A stretch of DNA of 64,000 nucleotides from Ottelia alismoides. Lineage: Eukaryota; Streptophyta; Magnoliopsida; Alismatales; Hydrocharitaceae. Shown here one piece after another: positions 36,348 through 43,742 of this stretch. Each line of letters starts with the position of its first letter. The first letter of the stretch is position 1. The notes under the pieces were generated by a model, which searched no databases, had not been told where the DNA came from, and saw nothing but the letters and a program-made list of their open reading frames with translations. Both the position numbers and the translations under genes were made by a program. The stretch lies in the NCBI GenBank assembly GCA_037367405.1, contig JAZKJV010011400.1:7562501-7626500 (forward strand). Direction: 5' to 3'.

Positions 36348-37701
36348 GCGAACCACAACTGGCTGGATGAGCCTGGTTTGCCTGGTCGCACTGGCTGCAG
36401 TTGCCCGTGGGCAAGCCTCCATCGATTCGATACTGGCGACTGAGTATGCCGAGCGTTCCTTGCAAGCGGCTCCATTGTGTTCCGATGACGTCTTCCTGCG
36501 ACGCGTCACTTTGGACCTGGCCGGTCGGATTCCGACGCTAGAAGAGATTCGCGAGTTTCAATCGCATCCTAGCCGCAGTGCCACGATCGAGCGACTCTTG
36601 GCTTCCGAAGAGTTTTCCACAAGCTGGGCTGAGATGTGGACCAGCATGCTAGTCGGCTATGGGCAAGATTTTCAAACCGGGCGCGAGGCCCTTCGCAGTT
36701 GGCTCGAGCGCAGCTTGCGTGAGTCGGTAGGCTATGACAAGCTGGCTCATCAACTGATCTCGGCTAAAGGTCAAGTGGCACTGGATGGCCAGACCGCCTT
36801 TCTACTGCGTCATCGCGAAGAACCGGCGGTACGCGTGTCGCGCGTCTTTCTGGGTGTGCGTCTGGATTGCGCTCGCTGCCATGACCATCCGTTTGATCGC
36901 TGGACACAACAGGACTTCGAGAACGTGTCCAAATTCTTTCAAGGCATGGAAGTGAGGCAGGTCGCTGACGAGAACTATGAGTTGCGTGACTTGATCGAGC
37001 CCACCAAAGCAGTCCCGCTTGACGAGCGTCCCAAGTTCTTCACATCGGCTGTACCTCGCACCGCCTTGTGGCGCGATGAGTTCGCCCTGCTGGTAACATC
37101 CTGCAAGCCATTTGCCAGGACTTATGCCAATCGCATGTGGTATCAGTTGATGGGACGAGGAATTGTGGCTGCACCCGATGACTTCAACCCGCAGAATGCC
37201 CCCAGCAGCCAGGCCCTGCTGGATTTCCTGACAACCCAGGCTCGCCAGCAAAACTTTGATGTGCGAGACATGGTCCGCCTGATATGCAATTCGCAGGCCT
37301 ATCAGCGTGCCTCAGCCAAGAGCGGGCGCACATCCACGGAGGAAGAGCTGTTCGCGGTGCGGTCTATCAAACCGCTCACTCCTGAGCAATTGATCGACTC
37401 GATCGCCCAGGCGCTCGACATTGCCTTTACGGTTGAACGCCGCTCGGAGCTAGTGGGCTATTGCATTGGCTCCGGTGACGAAGACTTTACCGAAACCAAT
37501 CTGTACCGCGAATCGGTCCAAGGCTTGATGATGCGTCTGACCGAAAAAGTCAAATCACCCACCGATTCGCTGGACGATTTGTACTTGAAAACACTGGGAC
37601 GCTTGCCTAGCCCTCAGCAGCGGCAACTTTGCCAAACTCGCTCCCTGGATGAAGTTGCTTTTGCCTTGATTCATTCCAACGAATTCTTCTTTAACCACTG
37701 A
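36334..37701 (+). CDS. DUF1549/DUF1553 planctomycete protein with CxxCH motif
   Basis: About 455 residues from ATG 36334, with AGGAGTT upstream inside the end of the M56 gene (14-nt overlap). Signal peptide MSLVCLVALAAVARGQ. DUF1549: FLRRVTLDLAGRIPTLEEI and RLLASEEFSTSWAEMW; then VFLGVRLDCARCHDHPFDRWT, whose CARCH could bind heme c; DUF1553 portion: KPFARTYANRMWYQLMGRGI, DDFNPQNAPSSQALLDFL, SQAYQRAS. These proteins are abundant in planctomycetes and are usually next to a DUF1501 gene, as here. Biochemical role unestablished. Placement under a BlaI/M56 switch is the distinctive point. Confidence 0.92.
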   Translation: MMTSKRTTTGWMSLVCLVALAAVARGQASIDSILATEYAERSLQAAPLCSDDVFLRRVTLDLAGRIPTLEEIREFQSHPSRSATIERLLASEEFSTSWAEMWTSMLVGYGQDFQTGREALRSWLERSLRESVGYDKLAHQLISAKGQVALDGQTAFLLRHREEPAVRVSRVFLGVRLDCARCHDHPFDRWTQQDFENVSKFFQGMEVRQVADENYELRDLIEPTKAVPLDERPKFFTSAVPRTALWRDEFALLVTSCKPFARTYANRMWYQLMGRGIVAAPDDFNPQNAPSSQALLDFLTTQARQQNFDVRDMVRLICNSQAYQRASAKSGRTSTEEELFAVRSIKPLTPEQLIDSIAQALDIAFTVERRSELVGYCIGSGDEDFTETNLYRESVQGLMMRLTEKVKSPTDSLDDLYLKTLGRLPSPQQRQLCQTRSLDEVAFALIHSNEFFFNH

Positions 37702-37711
37702 TCACTAATTG

Positions 37712-37782
37712 AACACCGCCACCAGATGGTGGAAGCGAAAGTCAACGTTCCCACCGCCCGGCCGCGGTGGCTACGAATAACG
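37712..37782. repeat. REP family 1 pair
   Basis: ACCGCCACCAGATGGTGGAA and CCCACCGCCCGGCCGCGGTGG (here split CCCACCGCCCGG / CCGCGGTGGCTACG) form two hairpins separated by AGCGAAAGTCAACGTT. The pair sits between the DUF1549 and DUF1501 genes and overlaps the upstream extension of the latter's frame, which argues for the later start at 37822. Confidence 0.75.
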
Positions 37783-37821
37783 CAGTACGAATTTGATCTT
37801 GCTCTGAGGAGACATGTAGTC

Positions 37822-39042
37822 ATGCTTTCGTGGAACCGACGTCAACTGTTGTATGGCGGCCTGGGTGGTATGTGTGGCTTGCTGGGCGCCGCCCGGCTAG
37901 ATGCTTTTACGGCTTCATTAACGGCTCGAACCCGCCGCTGCATCGTGTTGTGGATGGCAGGTGGGCCAAGCCAACTGGATACCTTTGATCCTAAACCAGG
38001 CGTCAGGACGGGCGGTCCGCTGCGATCCATACCCACTTGCGTCACCGGCATTCATATTAGTGAAACTCTGCCCAGAATCGCTCAGCATATGGACAAGCTG
38101 GCGATCATTCGCAACCTCACTTCGATTGAGGGCGATCATGATCGAGGTGACTACACCATGCATACCGGCTTTTCACCTGTGCCTTCTTTTCCCCGCCCGG
38201 CCCTGGGCTCGATCGTCTCGCGTCATACACCTGCAGCGGAGATACCCAAGTATGTATCGATTGGTGGCCGCGCACATGGCCCAGCCTTCATGGGCCCCGA
38301 GCACGCACCGTTTGTCATTGAGGATGCCACGCAAGCCAAAGAGTTACTCCATGAGTTACGTCGTAAACGCAAGCAACTAGGCTTGGTCAGTCAACTGGGG
38401 GCCGAGTTCGAGGCCGACCACCAGGAGCCAATCGTCCAGCGCCGCCAGGCCATGCTCAAGCGCGTCGAGAAGATCGTCTCAACAGATTTCATGGATGCTT
38501 TGAATCTCGAACTGGAACCCCAGGCATCGCGCGAACGCTATGGCGACACCGACTTTGGTCAGCAGTGCTTGTTGGCCAGACGATTGCTGGAATCAGGTGT
38601 CCATTTCGTCGAAGTCAAGCTGGACGGCTGGGATACTCACGATGATAACTTCAACGCTGTGCAGAACCTGTGTGGCCAACTGGATCGTCCCTGGGCGACA
38701 CTGATGGAAGATTTGTCGGCCAGCGGTTTGCTGGACGAGACGCTGGTTCTGTGGATGGGCGAGTTTGGCCGCACACCGGTGATCAATGGAGCCAATGGTC
38801 GCGACCACTTCCCCGATATTACTCCAGTAGTAATCGGCGGAGCTGGCATCACTGGCGGCCAGGTAATCGGCCAGACCAATCGCGAAGGGACCGCCATCGA
38901 GGGCAAGTCCTATCGCGTAGCCGACCTGCTGGCCACCATCTTGAAACGTTTTGATGTTGAACCCAACACGCAGTTCACCACCAGCTTCGGCAGCCCCACT
39001 CAGGCCACTGATGAAGGCAAGCTAATAACCGAACTAGCCTGA
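37822..39042 (+). CDS. DUF1501 protein (sulfatase/phosphatase-like fold, Tat-type N-terminus)
   Basis: About 406 residues from ATG 37822, preceded by TGAGGAGA. The N-terminus MLSWNRRQLLYGGLGGMCGLLGAA has twin arginines and a hydrophobic stretch, suggesting Tat export. Family signatures: CIVLWMAGGPSQLDTFDPKPG, IHISETLPRIAQHMDKLAIIRNLTS, GDHDRGDYTMHTG, WDTHDDNFNAVQNLCGQLD, LVLWMGEFGRTPVING, GRDHFPDITPVVIGGAGI. The fold is alkaline-phosphatase-like, but no activity is known. It pairs with the preceding DUF1549 gene, as in most planctomycetes. Confidence 0.92.
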   Translation: MLSWNRRQLLYGGLGGMCGLLGAARLDAFTASLTARTRRCIVLWMAGGPSQLDTFDPKPGVRTGGPLRSIPTCVTGIHISETLPRIAQHMDKLAIIRNLTSIEGDHDRGDYTMHTGFSPVPSFPRPALGSIVSRHTPAAEIPKYVSIGGRAHGPAFMGPEHAPFVIEDATQAKELLHELRRKRKQLGLVSQLGAEFEADHQEPIVQRRQAMLKRVEKIVSTDFMDALNLELEPQASRERYGDTDFGQQCLLARRLLESGVHFVEVKLDGWDTHDDNFNAVQNLCGQLDRPWATLMEDLSASGLLDETLVLWMGEFGRTPVINGANGRDHFPDITPVVIGGAGITGGQVIGQTNREGTAIEGKSYRVADLLATILKRFDVEPNTQFTTSFGSPTQATDEGKLITELA

Positions 39043-39060
39043 CCACCAGCAACCCTCTTA

Positions 39061-39251
39061 TGTAGCCACCGTCGCCAGACGGTGGATGAGCATTATGTAG
39101 CCACCGTCGCCAGACGGTGGATGCGAAAATGGCGGCTTCCCACCGCCTGGCGATTTTGAAGCCGGGGCCATGCGCCAGGGTTGACTCCTCCCTGCCGCGC
39201 GCCCCCTCCCGAATCTTCGCCTTAGGGCTCCTCCCCCAAGCTGCGCTGTAC
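39061..39251. repeat. REP family 1 tandem plus partial copy of the long-inverted-repeat element
   Basis: TGTAGCCACCGTCGCCAG + ACGGTGGATG occurs twice (39061 and 39095), followed by a third half CCCACCGCCTGGCGATTTTGA. From ~39165 the sequence GGGCCATGCGCCAGGG ... CCCGAATCTTCGCCTTAGGG ... CTCCCCCAAGCTGCGC matches the interior and right arm of the 5546-5764 element, again inserted in a REP unit. Convergent genes flank it. Confidence 0.75.
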
Positions 39252-39253
39252 TA

Positions 39254-40306
39254 CTAGTCCTTCCACATCCATACCAGGGTATCGGCCAGGGTATGCTGGA
39301 AGACTCTTCCATCGCAATGTTTGGATTGGCGGCTGAATACATAACGGTAGTCGTAGCCTTTGGCTTTCAGCGCGGCGGCCGTGCGCACGTTGGCCATGAC
39401 CCAATTATGGTAAGTCTCTTCAGGATCGTCTGCCCGGTTATCAAACTCGGCCACGTGAGTGAAGATACGCAGCGGCTTCTTTTCAGTGGTTTCGATCAGC
39501 TTCATACCTGAATGGTATTCCCAAGCGCCCAGCGGATACTGACTTTCCTCGGCTGCATCGTCATCCTGTTGATCGACAAAGGTGCCCGAGTAAGTAATCA
39601 GACGGCGAAAGAGGTCCGGACGAAACCAGCCCATCGATAGCGCAGCGGCTCCTCCTGAACTGCAGCCCAGGACGCCACGAGCCCACGGGTCCTTGGAGAT
39701 CGCCAACTTAGGATACGCTGCCTTGATTTCAGCGTTGCTGAGAACCGCTGGCAGAACTTCGTCGTTAATGAAGCGAGCCAATCGATCGGACATCGTGTCG
39801 TATTCCAATCCGCGCTGGCTGCCCTTGCCGTCGTTACCGCCATTCTGAACAGCCACCACGATGAAGGCCGGCAGCGTGCGGTTTGGATCTTTGGAAATAG
39901 TCAAGTTATCCAAAGCATTGCGAACCAAGGGCAATTGGGCTGGTCCATCGTGAATGACCAGCAGCGGTGCCTGGTCACCATCGCGATACGCGGCTGGGAT
40001 ATACACGAAGATCTTGCGCTCGCCGCGCACATCTTTTTTGGGATCCAGTGTCTTGTCATCGCCGCGAAAGATTTGGCTGTCCGCCAGCCGCATCGAGAAC
40101 TCAAAACTCTTGCCTTTGGGATTGCCTTTGTCTGATAAATCAGGATCGAGCCGATACTCGGGGCCAACAACGAAGTCACCATTGCCAGTTGCCGCGTAGG
40201 GCTGGAGCTGCTGTTCTTGCGCCAGACTGCTGGTGCTCGTGCAGGCTAGAAGCGATGCCAGGCCGACCACGGTCATTACCTGGCGGACATCGATACGAAT
40301 CAACAT
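39254..40306 (-). CDS. Exported enterochelin-esterase-like hydrolase
   Basis: About 350 residues from ATG 40306 (frame also open to a TTG at 40324). Signal peptide (VMTVVGLASLLACTSTSSLAQ). An early region resembles the binding part of enterochelin esterases (FEFSMRLADSQIFRGDDKTL), then RKIFVYIPAAYRDGDQAPLLVIHDG, nucleophile elbow ARGVLGCSSGGAAAL, acid near HVAEFDNRADDPEE and base KHCDGRVFQHTL. Likely esterase of unknown substrate; a siderophore role is only a family guess. Confidence 0.87.
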   Translation of the reverse strand: MLIRIDVRQVMTVVGLASLLACTSTSSLAQEQQLQPYAATGNGDFVVGPEYRLDPDLSDKGNPKGKSFEFSMRLADSQIFRGDDKTLDPKKDVRGERKIFVYIPAAYRDGDQAPLLVIHDGPAQLPLVRNALDNLTISKDPNRTLPAFIVVAVQNGGNDGKGSQRGLEYDTMSDRLARFINDEVLPAVLSNAEIKAAYPKLAISKDPWARGVLGCSSGGAAALSMGWFRPDLFRRLITYSGTFVDQQDDDAAEESQYPLGAWEYHSGMKLIETTEKKPLRIFTHVAEFDNRADDPEETYHNWVMANVRTAAALKAKGYDYRYVFSRQSKHCDGRVFQHTLADTLVWMWKD

Positions 40307-40454
40307 GTTCTGTACGTACTCCAATAGACTTGCGCGGTTAGATACTGCAAAACCAGACTGCGAGTTGTAGCCAGCTTGTAGGTAACAAGCTATGGCAAGA
40401 GTCTAATCTATCGCCGCTGCGCAGACCACAGCGTTGACATCTAACCGGTAGGGT

Positions 40455-40800
40455 GCTCCAAGCATTGCTCCGGCCCCTCATCCCCCGACCCCTGCGGTTA
40501 ACCCATTACTTTATATGTAAACTAACTCCGCTTAAAACTAACATCGCCCAAATTCTAACAAAATTCAATCAACCACTACGACGAGCTCAAATCGAAGGGT
40601 CTCCCCTTCGCCCCTGTACTCAGGGGAGAAGGGGCCGGGGGATGAGGGGCGCGCTGCGGTATGTATCAAGAACACCGGATCGATGTGCAGGCCACAAGTG
40701 TGAAGCTATGCGCACAAGCCACGGAGTAATGCTTCGTATCATGAGGCCAGAGTGTGTACTTCACGCGCTGCAATCGCATCAATTCAGGGCTTGTAAGACA
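40455..40800 (-). repeat. Diverged copy of the ~400-bp non-coding repeat (inverted relative to 60.4-61.3 kb)
   Basis: Starting at CCAAGCATTGCTCCGG, the copy shows in order CCCCTCATCCCCCGACCCC, TGCGGTTAACCCATTACTT, CATCGCCCAAATTCTAAC, TCAATCAACCACTACG, TCGAAGGGTCTCCCCTTCGC, GTACTCAGGGGAGAAGGGG, GAACACCGGATCGATG, GTGTGAAG and GAGGCCAGAGTGTGTAC, the same order as the reverse complement of the tandem units at 60.4 kb. It fills most of the 40325-40891 gap. No conserved reading frame. Confidence 0.75.
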
Positions 40801-40891
40801 CTTCTTCCGCGTCCAACTACAGCATACGACAAAGTAGCTTCATCTGCGTCCATACCCAACCGCATACCACAGTGAAAACGCTCCACCGAAT

Positions 40892-41227
40892 CTATTCGAT
40901 TTTTGGCGGACCGGGATCGCTGATCACTACTTCTTTACTGTCGAGCATTTGCTGTATGCAATCCTTACGTACCATTTCAACCATTTCACTCAACACACTA
41001 CCTTTCGGCAATTGTGATCCAGGAAGGTAATAATTTTTCAGGCCTTCAAGTGCGTCATCTGGACGGGTAGTTTGATTTAAGCCGCTGTTCTTTAGCGAGA
41101 TCAATGTATCCACCAACGCATGTGCCAGCGTCACTTGAATCTGGAGCATCGCATAACGATACCCCAAGAATCCAGTAAAGATTGCAAGCAATCCGAAGGC
41201 GAGCCAACAATAAGTTCTATTGAGCAT
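40892..41227 (-). CDS. Small single-TM hypothetical protein flanked by the 400-bp repeat
   Basis: About 111 residues from ATG 41227; a GTG at 41248 would add seven, but GGAGG falls between the two starts and favours the ATG. One N-terminal membrane anchor (TYCWLAFGLLAIFTGFLGYRYAM) and a ~80-residue helical domain ending SDPGPPKIE. No family recognised. Copies of the 400-bp repeat lie on both sides (40455-40800 and 41327-41470), and 41253-41291 upstream is shared with 62077-62114 in the RHS region, so the gene may be an orphan cargo gene, for example an immunity-type protein. That is inference. Confidence 0.6.
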   Translation of the reverse strand: MLNRTYCWLAFGLLAIFTGFLGYRYAMLQIQVTLAHALVDTLISLKNSGLNQTTRPDDALEGLKNYYLPGSQLPKGSVLSEMVEMVRKDCIQQMLDSKEVVISDPGPPKIE

Positions 41228-41252
41228 CAGAAATTTCTTTTCCTCCACACTT

Positions 41253-41291
41253 AGCGATCATGGCTGCCATTTTACTGGCTGGCCACGGCCG
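41253..41291 (-). repeat. ~38-bp sequence shared with 62077-62114
   Basis: Read on the minus strand it gives GGCCGTGGCCAGCCAGTAAA then ATGGCAGCCATGATCGC, against GGCCATGGCCAGCCAGTAAA then ATGGCAGTCATGGTCGC at 62077-62114: three mismatches. It lies directly upstream of the small TM protein gene. Confidence 0.8.
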
Positions 41292-41326
41292 TAGGCTAGT
41301 CAGATAGGGTCGATGCTCAGCATTTC

Positions 41327-41470
41327 CCAAGCATTGCTCCGGCCCCTCATCCCCCGACCCCTGCGGTTAGCCCATTACTTCACATGTAAACTAATACCGC
41401 TCAAAACTAACATCGCCCAAATTCTAGCAAGATTGAATCGACCGCTACGATGAGCTCAAATCGAAGGAGG
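41327..41470 (-). repeat. Partial diverged copy of the ~400-bp repeat
   Basis: Begins CCCAAGCATTGCTCCGG and runs in parallel with 40455 onward (CCCCTCATCCCCCGACCCC, TGCGGTTAGCCCATTACTTC, CATCGCCCAAATTCTAGC, GAGCTCAAATCGAAGG), then stops where the full copy continues with TCTCCCC. The rest of 41228-41657 shows no gene apart from the likely promoter of the AAA gene. Confidence 0.75.
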
Positions 41471-41657
41471 CCGCGGGCCGAGCTGACTGTCGGCTAATTT
41501 CCAGCCAAGTCATTATTTTTGCGAACCTTGGATAGCAAATTGTGTCAAAAATCTGACAGAATTGGAATAATCTAGCGGTATCCAGCCTCTCATTTGAGTT
41601 GGTGGACTGTATTTAATGCCCCTCAGTATGCACAGACGCTGTGTCTGTTGAAGTTCC

Positions 41658-43184
41658 ATGCAAAACAAGCTCAGTTCGCTCAGCCCCTCACAACAAACTG
41701 CTCTTGAATTTCTGTTGCACTGGAAGAAGAAATTGCCCTTGTTGAAGTTGAGTGCTTCCAATGGCATGGGCCGAACAACTGTGCTCCGAGAATTCCAGCG
41801 TCAAACCGGTGCTCACTGGTTGGATGTCTCCCAGTTCATTCGCGAAGTTGGCACCGGACATCCTTTGGGTATGCAGGATGCGATGTACAGGGTAATCTCA
41901 CGAGCCGTTGAAAAGTATTCACTGGTTATCATCGATGATTTCGAACTTTTCTTTGAGTATGCCAACTCTTGCAGTGGTAGCCCTCGCGGCAGTTATCATG
42001 ACTCGGTCTTCAAGGCTCTTCTGCTGCTGATCAAACAGCGGGGCGCGCAACTAGTTGTCGGTTCGACGGGCGAAGTCTCTTACACCTGGTCGAACACCGA
42101 TTGGAATACCTCGATCGAAGACTTCACGCAGCGGGATTACGAACACTTCTATCGTATTTTTCTGCGCCACGATGTATCGCAGATCAATTTCGAGGAAGTC
42201 TTCAACTTTGCCCCTAACTTGAATGCGACTCGCATTCACCGCATTTGTGAGTACTTTAACGCGACCGATAGTATTGATACTGCGGCGCTGATCGAGTTCA
42301 TTCAAAGTCAGGGCATGGGCAGCAATGTCGAAGTCGACGAGGTACAGCCCGTTCAGTTGCAAGACCTGCTGGGCGTTAGCGATGTGGTGACAGCGCTGGA
42401 AGACAACATTATCCTACCGCTGGAGAACCTGGCTCTGACTAAACAACTCGGCCTGTCTCCCAAGCGCGGCGTCATGTTGGCTGGGCCTCCCGGCACTGGC
42501 AAAACGACCGTTGGTCGCGCTTTGGCTCGGCGTCTGTGCGGCAAGTTCTTTCTGATCGATGGCACGATCATTTCGGGCACAGAGTACTTTTATCACCAGG
42601 TCAACCACATCTTCCACAGGGCCATGGCCAATTCGCCCTCGATCGTTTTCATCGATGATAGCGACGTGATCTTCGAAAGCGGCAAAGAACACGGACTGTA
42701 TCGGTATCTCTTGACGATGCTCGACGGCTTGGAAAGCAAGAGTGCCAGTAGCGTGTGCGTGATCATGACGGCCATGGATTTGGGCAATATCCCACCGGCC
42801 CTGGTGCGCTCTGGCCGAATCGAACTGTGGCTGGAGATGAAACTGCCAGGTGGCGCCGACCGACAAGCGCTGCTGGAAAGGCTGATGGGTAGCCACGTAG
42901 CCGTGTCGCAGCACGAAGCCTGGCCAGAGATTATTCAAGCCACCGAAGGCTTTTCAGGGGCTGACCTGAAACGCCTGGTCCAAGATGGCAAACTGCTAAT
43001 GGCCGCCGATATGACGCGCGGCCGAACAGTAGGCACCTTCGAAGATTATCTGCGACGAGCAGCCCACAACATCCATGTCTCTCGCAGCCAATACGCTCGG
43101 TCAGCCCAGCGAGCCCTGGAGGTTAACTCGCAACGCCCTCGCTGGTTTAATATTCACCCCGAGCTGTTCGATACTCAAACCTGA
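41658..43184 (+). CDS. Two-domain AAA ATPase with altered Walker motifs
   Basis: 508 residues. The N-terminal P-loop domain (~10-200) has SASNGMGRTT at the Walker A position, where the Lys is replaced by Arg, and LVIIDDFELFF as Walker B. The second, classical AAA domain (~230-470) has GPPGTGKTT (276-284), Walker B SIVFIDDSDVIF with Asp instead of the catalytic Glu, VIMTAMDLGNIP (sensor 1) and the arginine-finger region LVRSGRIELWLEM, then the C-terminal helical lid GFSGADLKRLVQDGKLL. It resembles SpoVK/Cdc48-like remodelling ATPases. The first domain is probably non-hydrolysing, the second slow. No partner gene is adjacent; substrate unknown. Confidence 0.87.
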   Translation: MQNKLSSLSPSQQTALEFLLHWKKKLPLLKLSASNGMGRTTVLREFQRQTGAHWLDVSQFIREVGTGHPLGMQDAMYRVISRAVEKYSLVIIDDFELFFEYANSCSGSPRGSYHDSVFKALLLLIKQRGAQLVVGSTGEVSYTWSNTDWNTSIEDFTQRDYEHFYRIFLRHDVSQINFEEVFNFAPNLNATRIHRICEYFNATDSIDTAALIEFIQSQGMGSNVEVDEVQPVQLQDLLGVSDVVTALEDNIILPLENLALTKQLGLSPKRGVMLAGPPGTGKTTVGRALARRLCGKFFLIDGTIISGTEYFYHQVNHIFHRAMANSPSIVFIDDSDVIFESGKEHGLYRYLLTMLDGLESKSASSVCVIMTAMDLGNIPPALVRSGRIELWLEMKLPGGADRQALLERLMGSHVAVSQHEAWPEIIQATEGFSGADLKRLVQDGKLLMAADMTRGRTVGTFEDYLRRAAHNIHVSRSQYARSAQRALEVNSQRPRWFNIHPELFDTQT

Positions 43185-43331
43185 CCAACCGCCAGCTTCG
43201 CGCGACGCTTGGTCGCGCAAGCTTTTCAATACACTGCCAGGGCACTTGAGCAAAAGTTTTTCGGGTCAAAGGCACTCATTAGCCAAGGACGAAACGGTTT
43301 CACGTTAGCACGCTGGGATCGATTCTTATCT

Positions 43332-43415
43332 GAACCTGAACCTGGACTTGAACCTGGACTTGGACCTGAACCTGGACCTGAACCTGGACTTGAACCTGGA
43401 CTTGGACTTGGACTG
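43332..43415. repeat. Hexanucleotide array GAACCT/GGACTT (14 units)
   Basis: Fourteen consecutive 6-bp units, GAACCT, GGACTT or GGACCT, with substitutions only at the second and fifth positions. In one frame it would encode a Pro-Gly-Leu-Glu run, but no start, ribosome site or domain supports translation. Confidence 0.9.
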
Positions 43416-43468
43416 GGACCGTCGCTTAGTGATGTAGTGGCAACGAGCCCCAAGCATGGCCTCGGCGT

Positions 43469-43516
43469 CTCCTACTCCTACTCCTACTCCTACTCCTACT
43501 CCTACTCCTACTCCTA
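43469..43516. repeat. Perfect (CTCCTA)8 microsatellite
   Basis: Eight uninterrupted CTCCTA units. In frame it would encode alternating Ser-Tyr. Perfect hexamers suggest recent slippage, so copy number may vary among strains. Confidence 0.93.
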
Positions 43517-43742
43517 CTCGACGCCGACGCAGACGCAGTTAGTCAAGCAAGAAACTAAACCAGCTGTTGTGCCATTAAGAATTGCACCTGGCGGCAAGCG
43601 ATTCCAGACGAGCAGCCAAACATACCTTTGTATGTGTCTGTTAGTCGAAGCAGTGACGCTTTTAGTTCAACATTGCTTTGCCAACGACTCGATCCGGGGC
43701 TCTAGTACGTGCCTTTGCCCCGAAAAACTTTTACTCAAGTGC

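Larger units (their letters stand above)
43242..43742. other. ~500-bp segment with ~36-bp inverted ends around microsatellites
   Basis: GCACTTGAGCAAAAGTTTTT + CGGGTCAAAGGCACT (43242-43276) is matched in inverse orientation by GTGCCTTTGCCCCG + AAAAACTTTTACTCAAGTGC (~43709-43742), with two or three mismatches. The interior has no convincing gene and contains the two hexanucleotide arrays. The right end abuts the stop codon of the serine hydrolase gene. It may be a MITE-like unit or a diverged inverted duplication. Confidence 0.6.
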
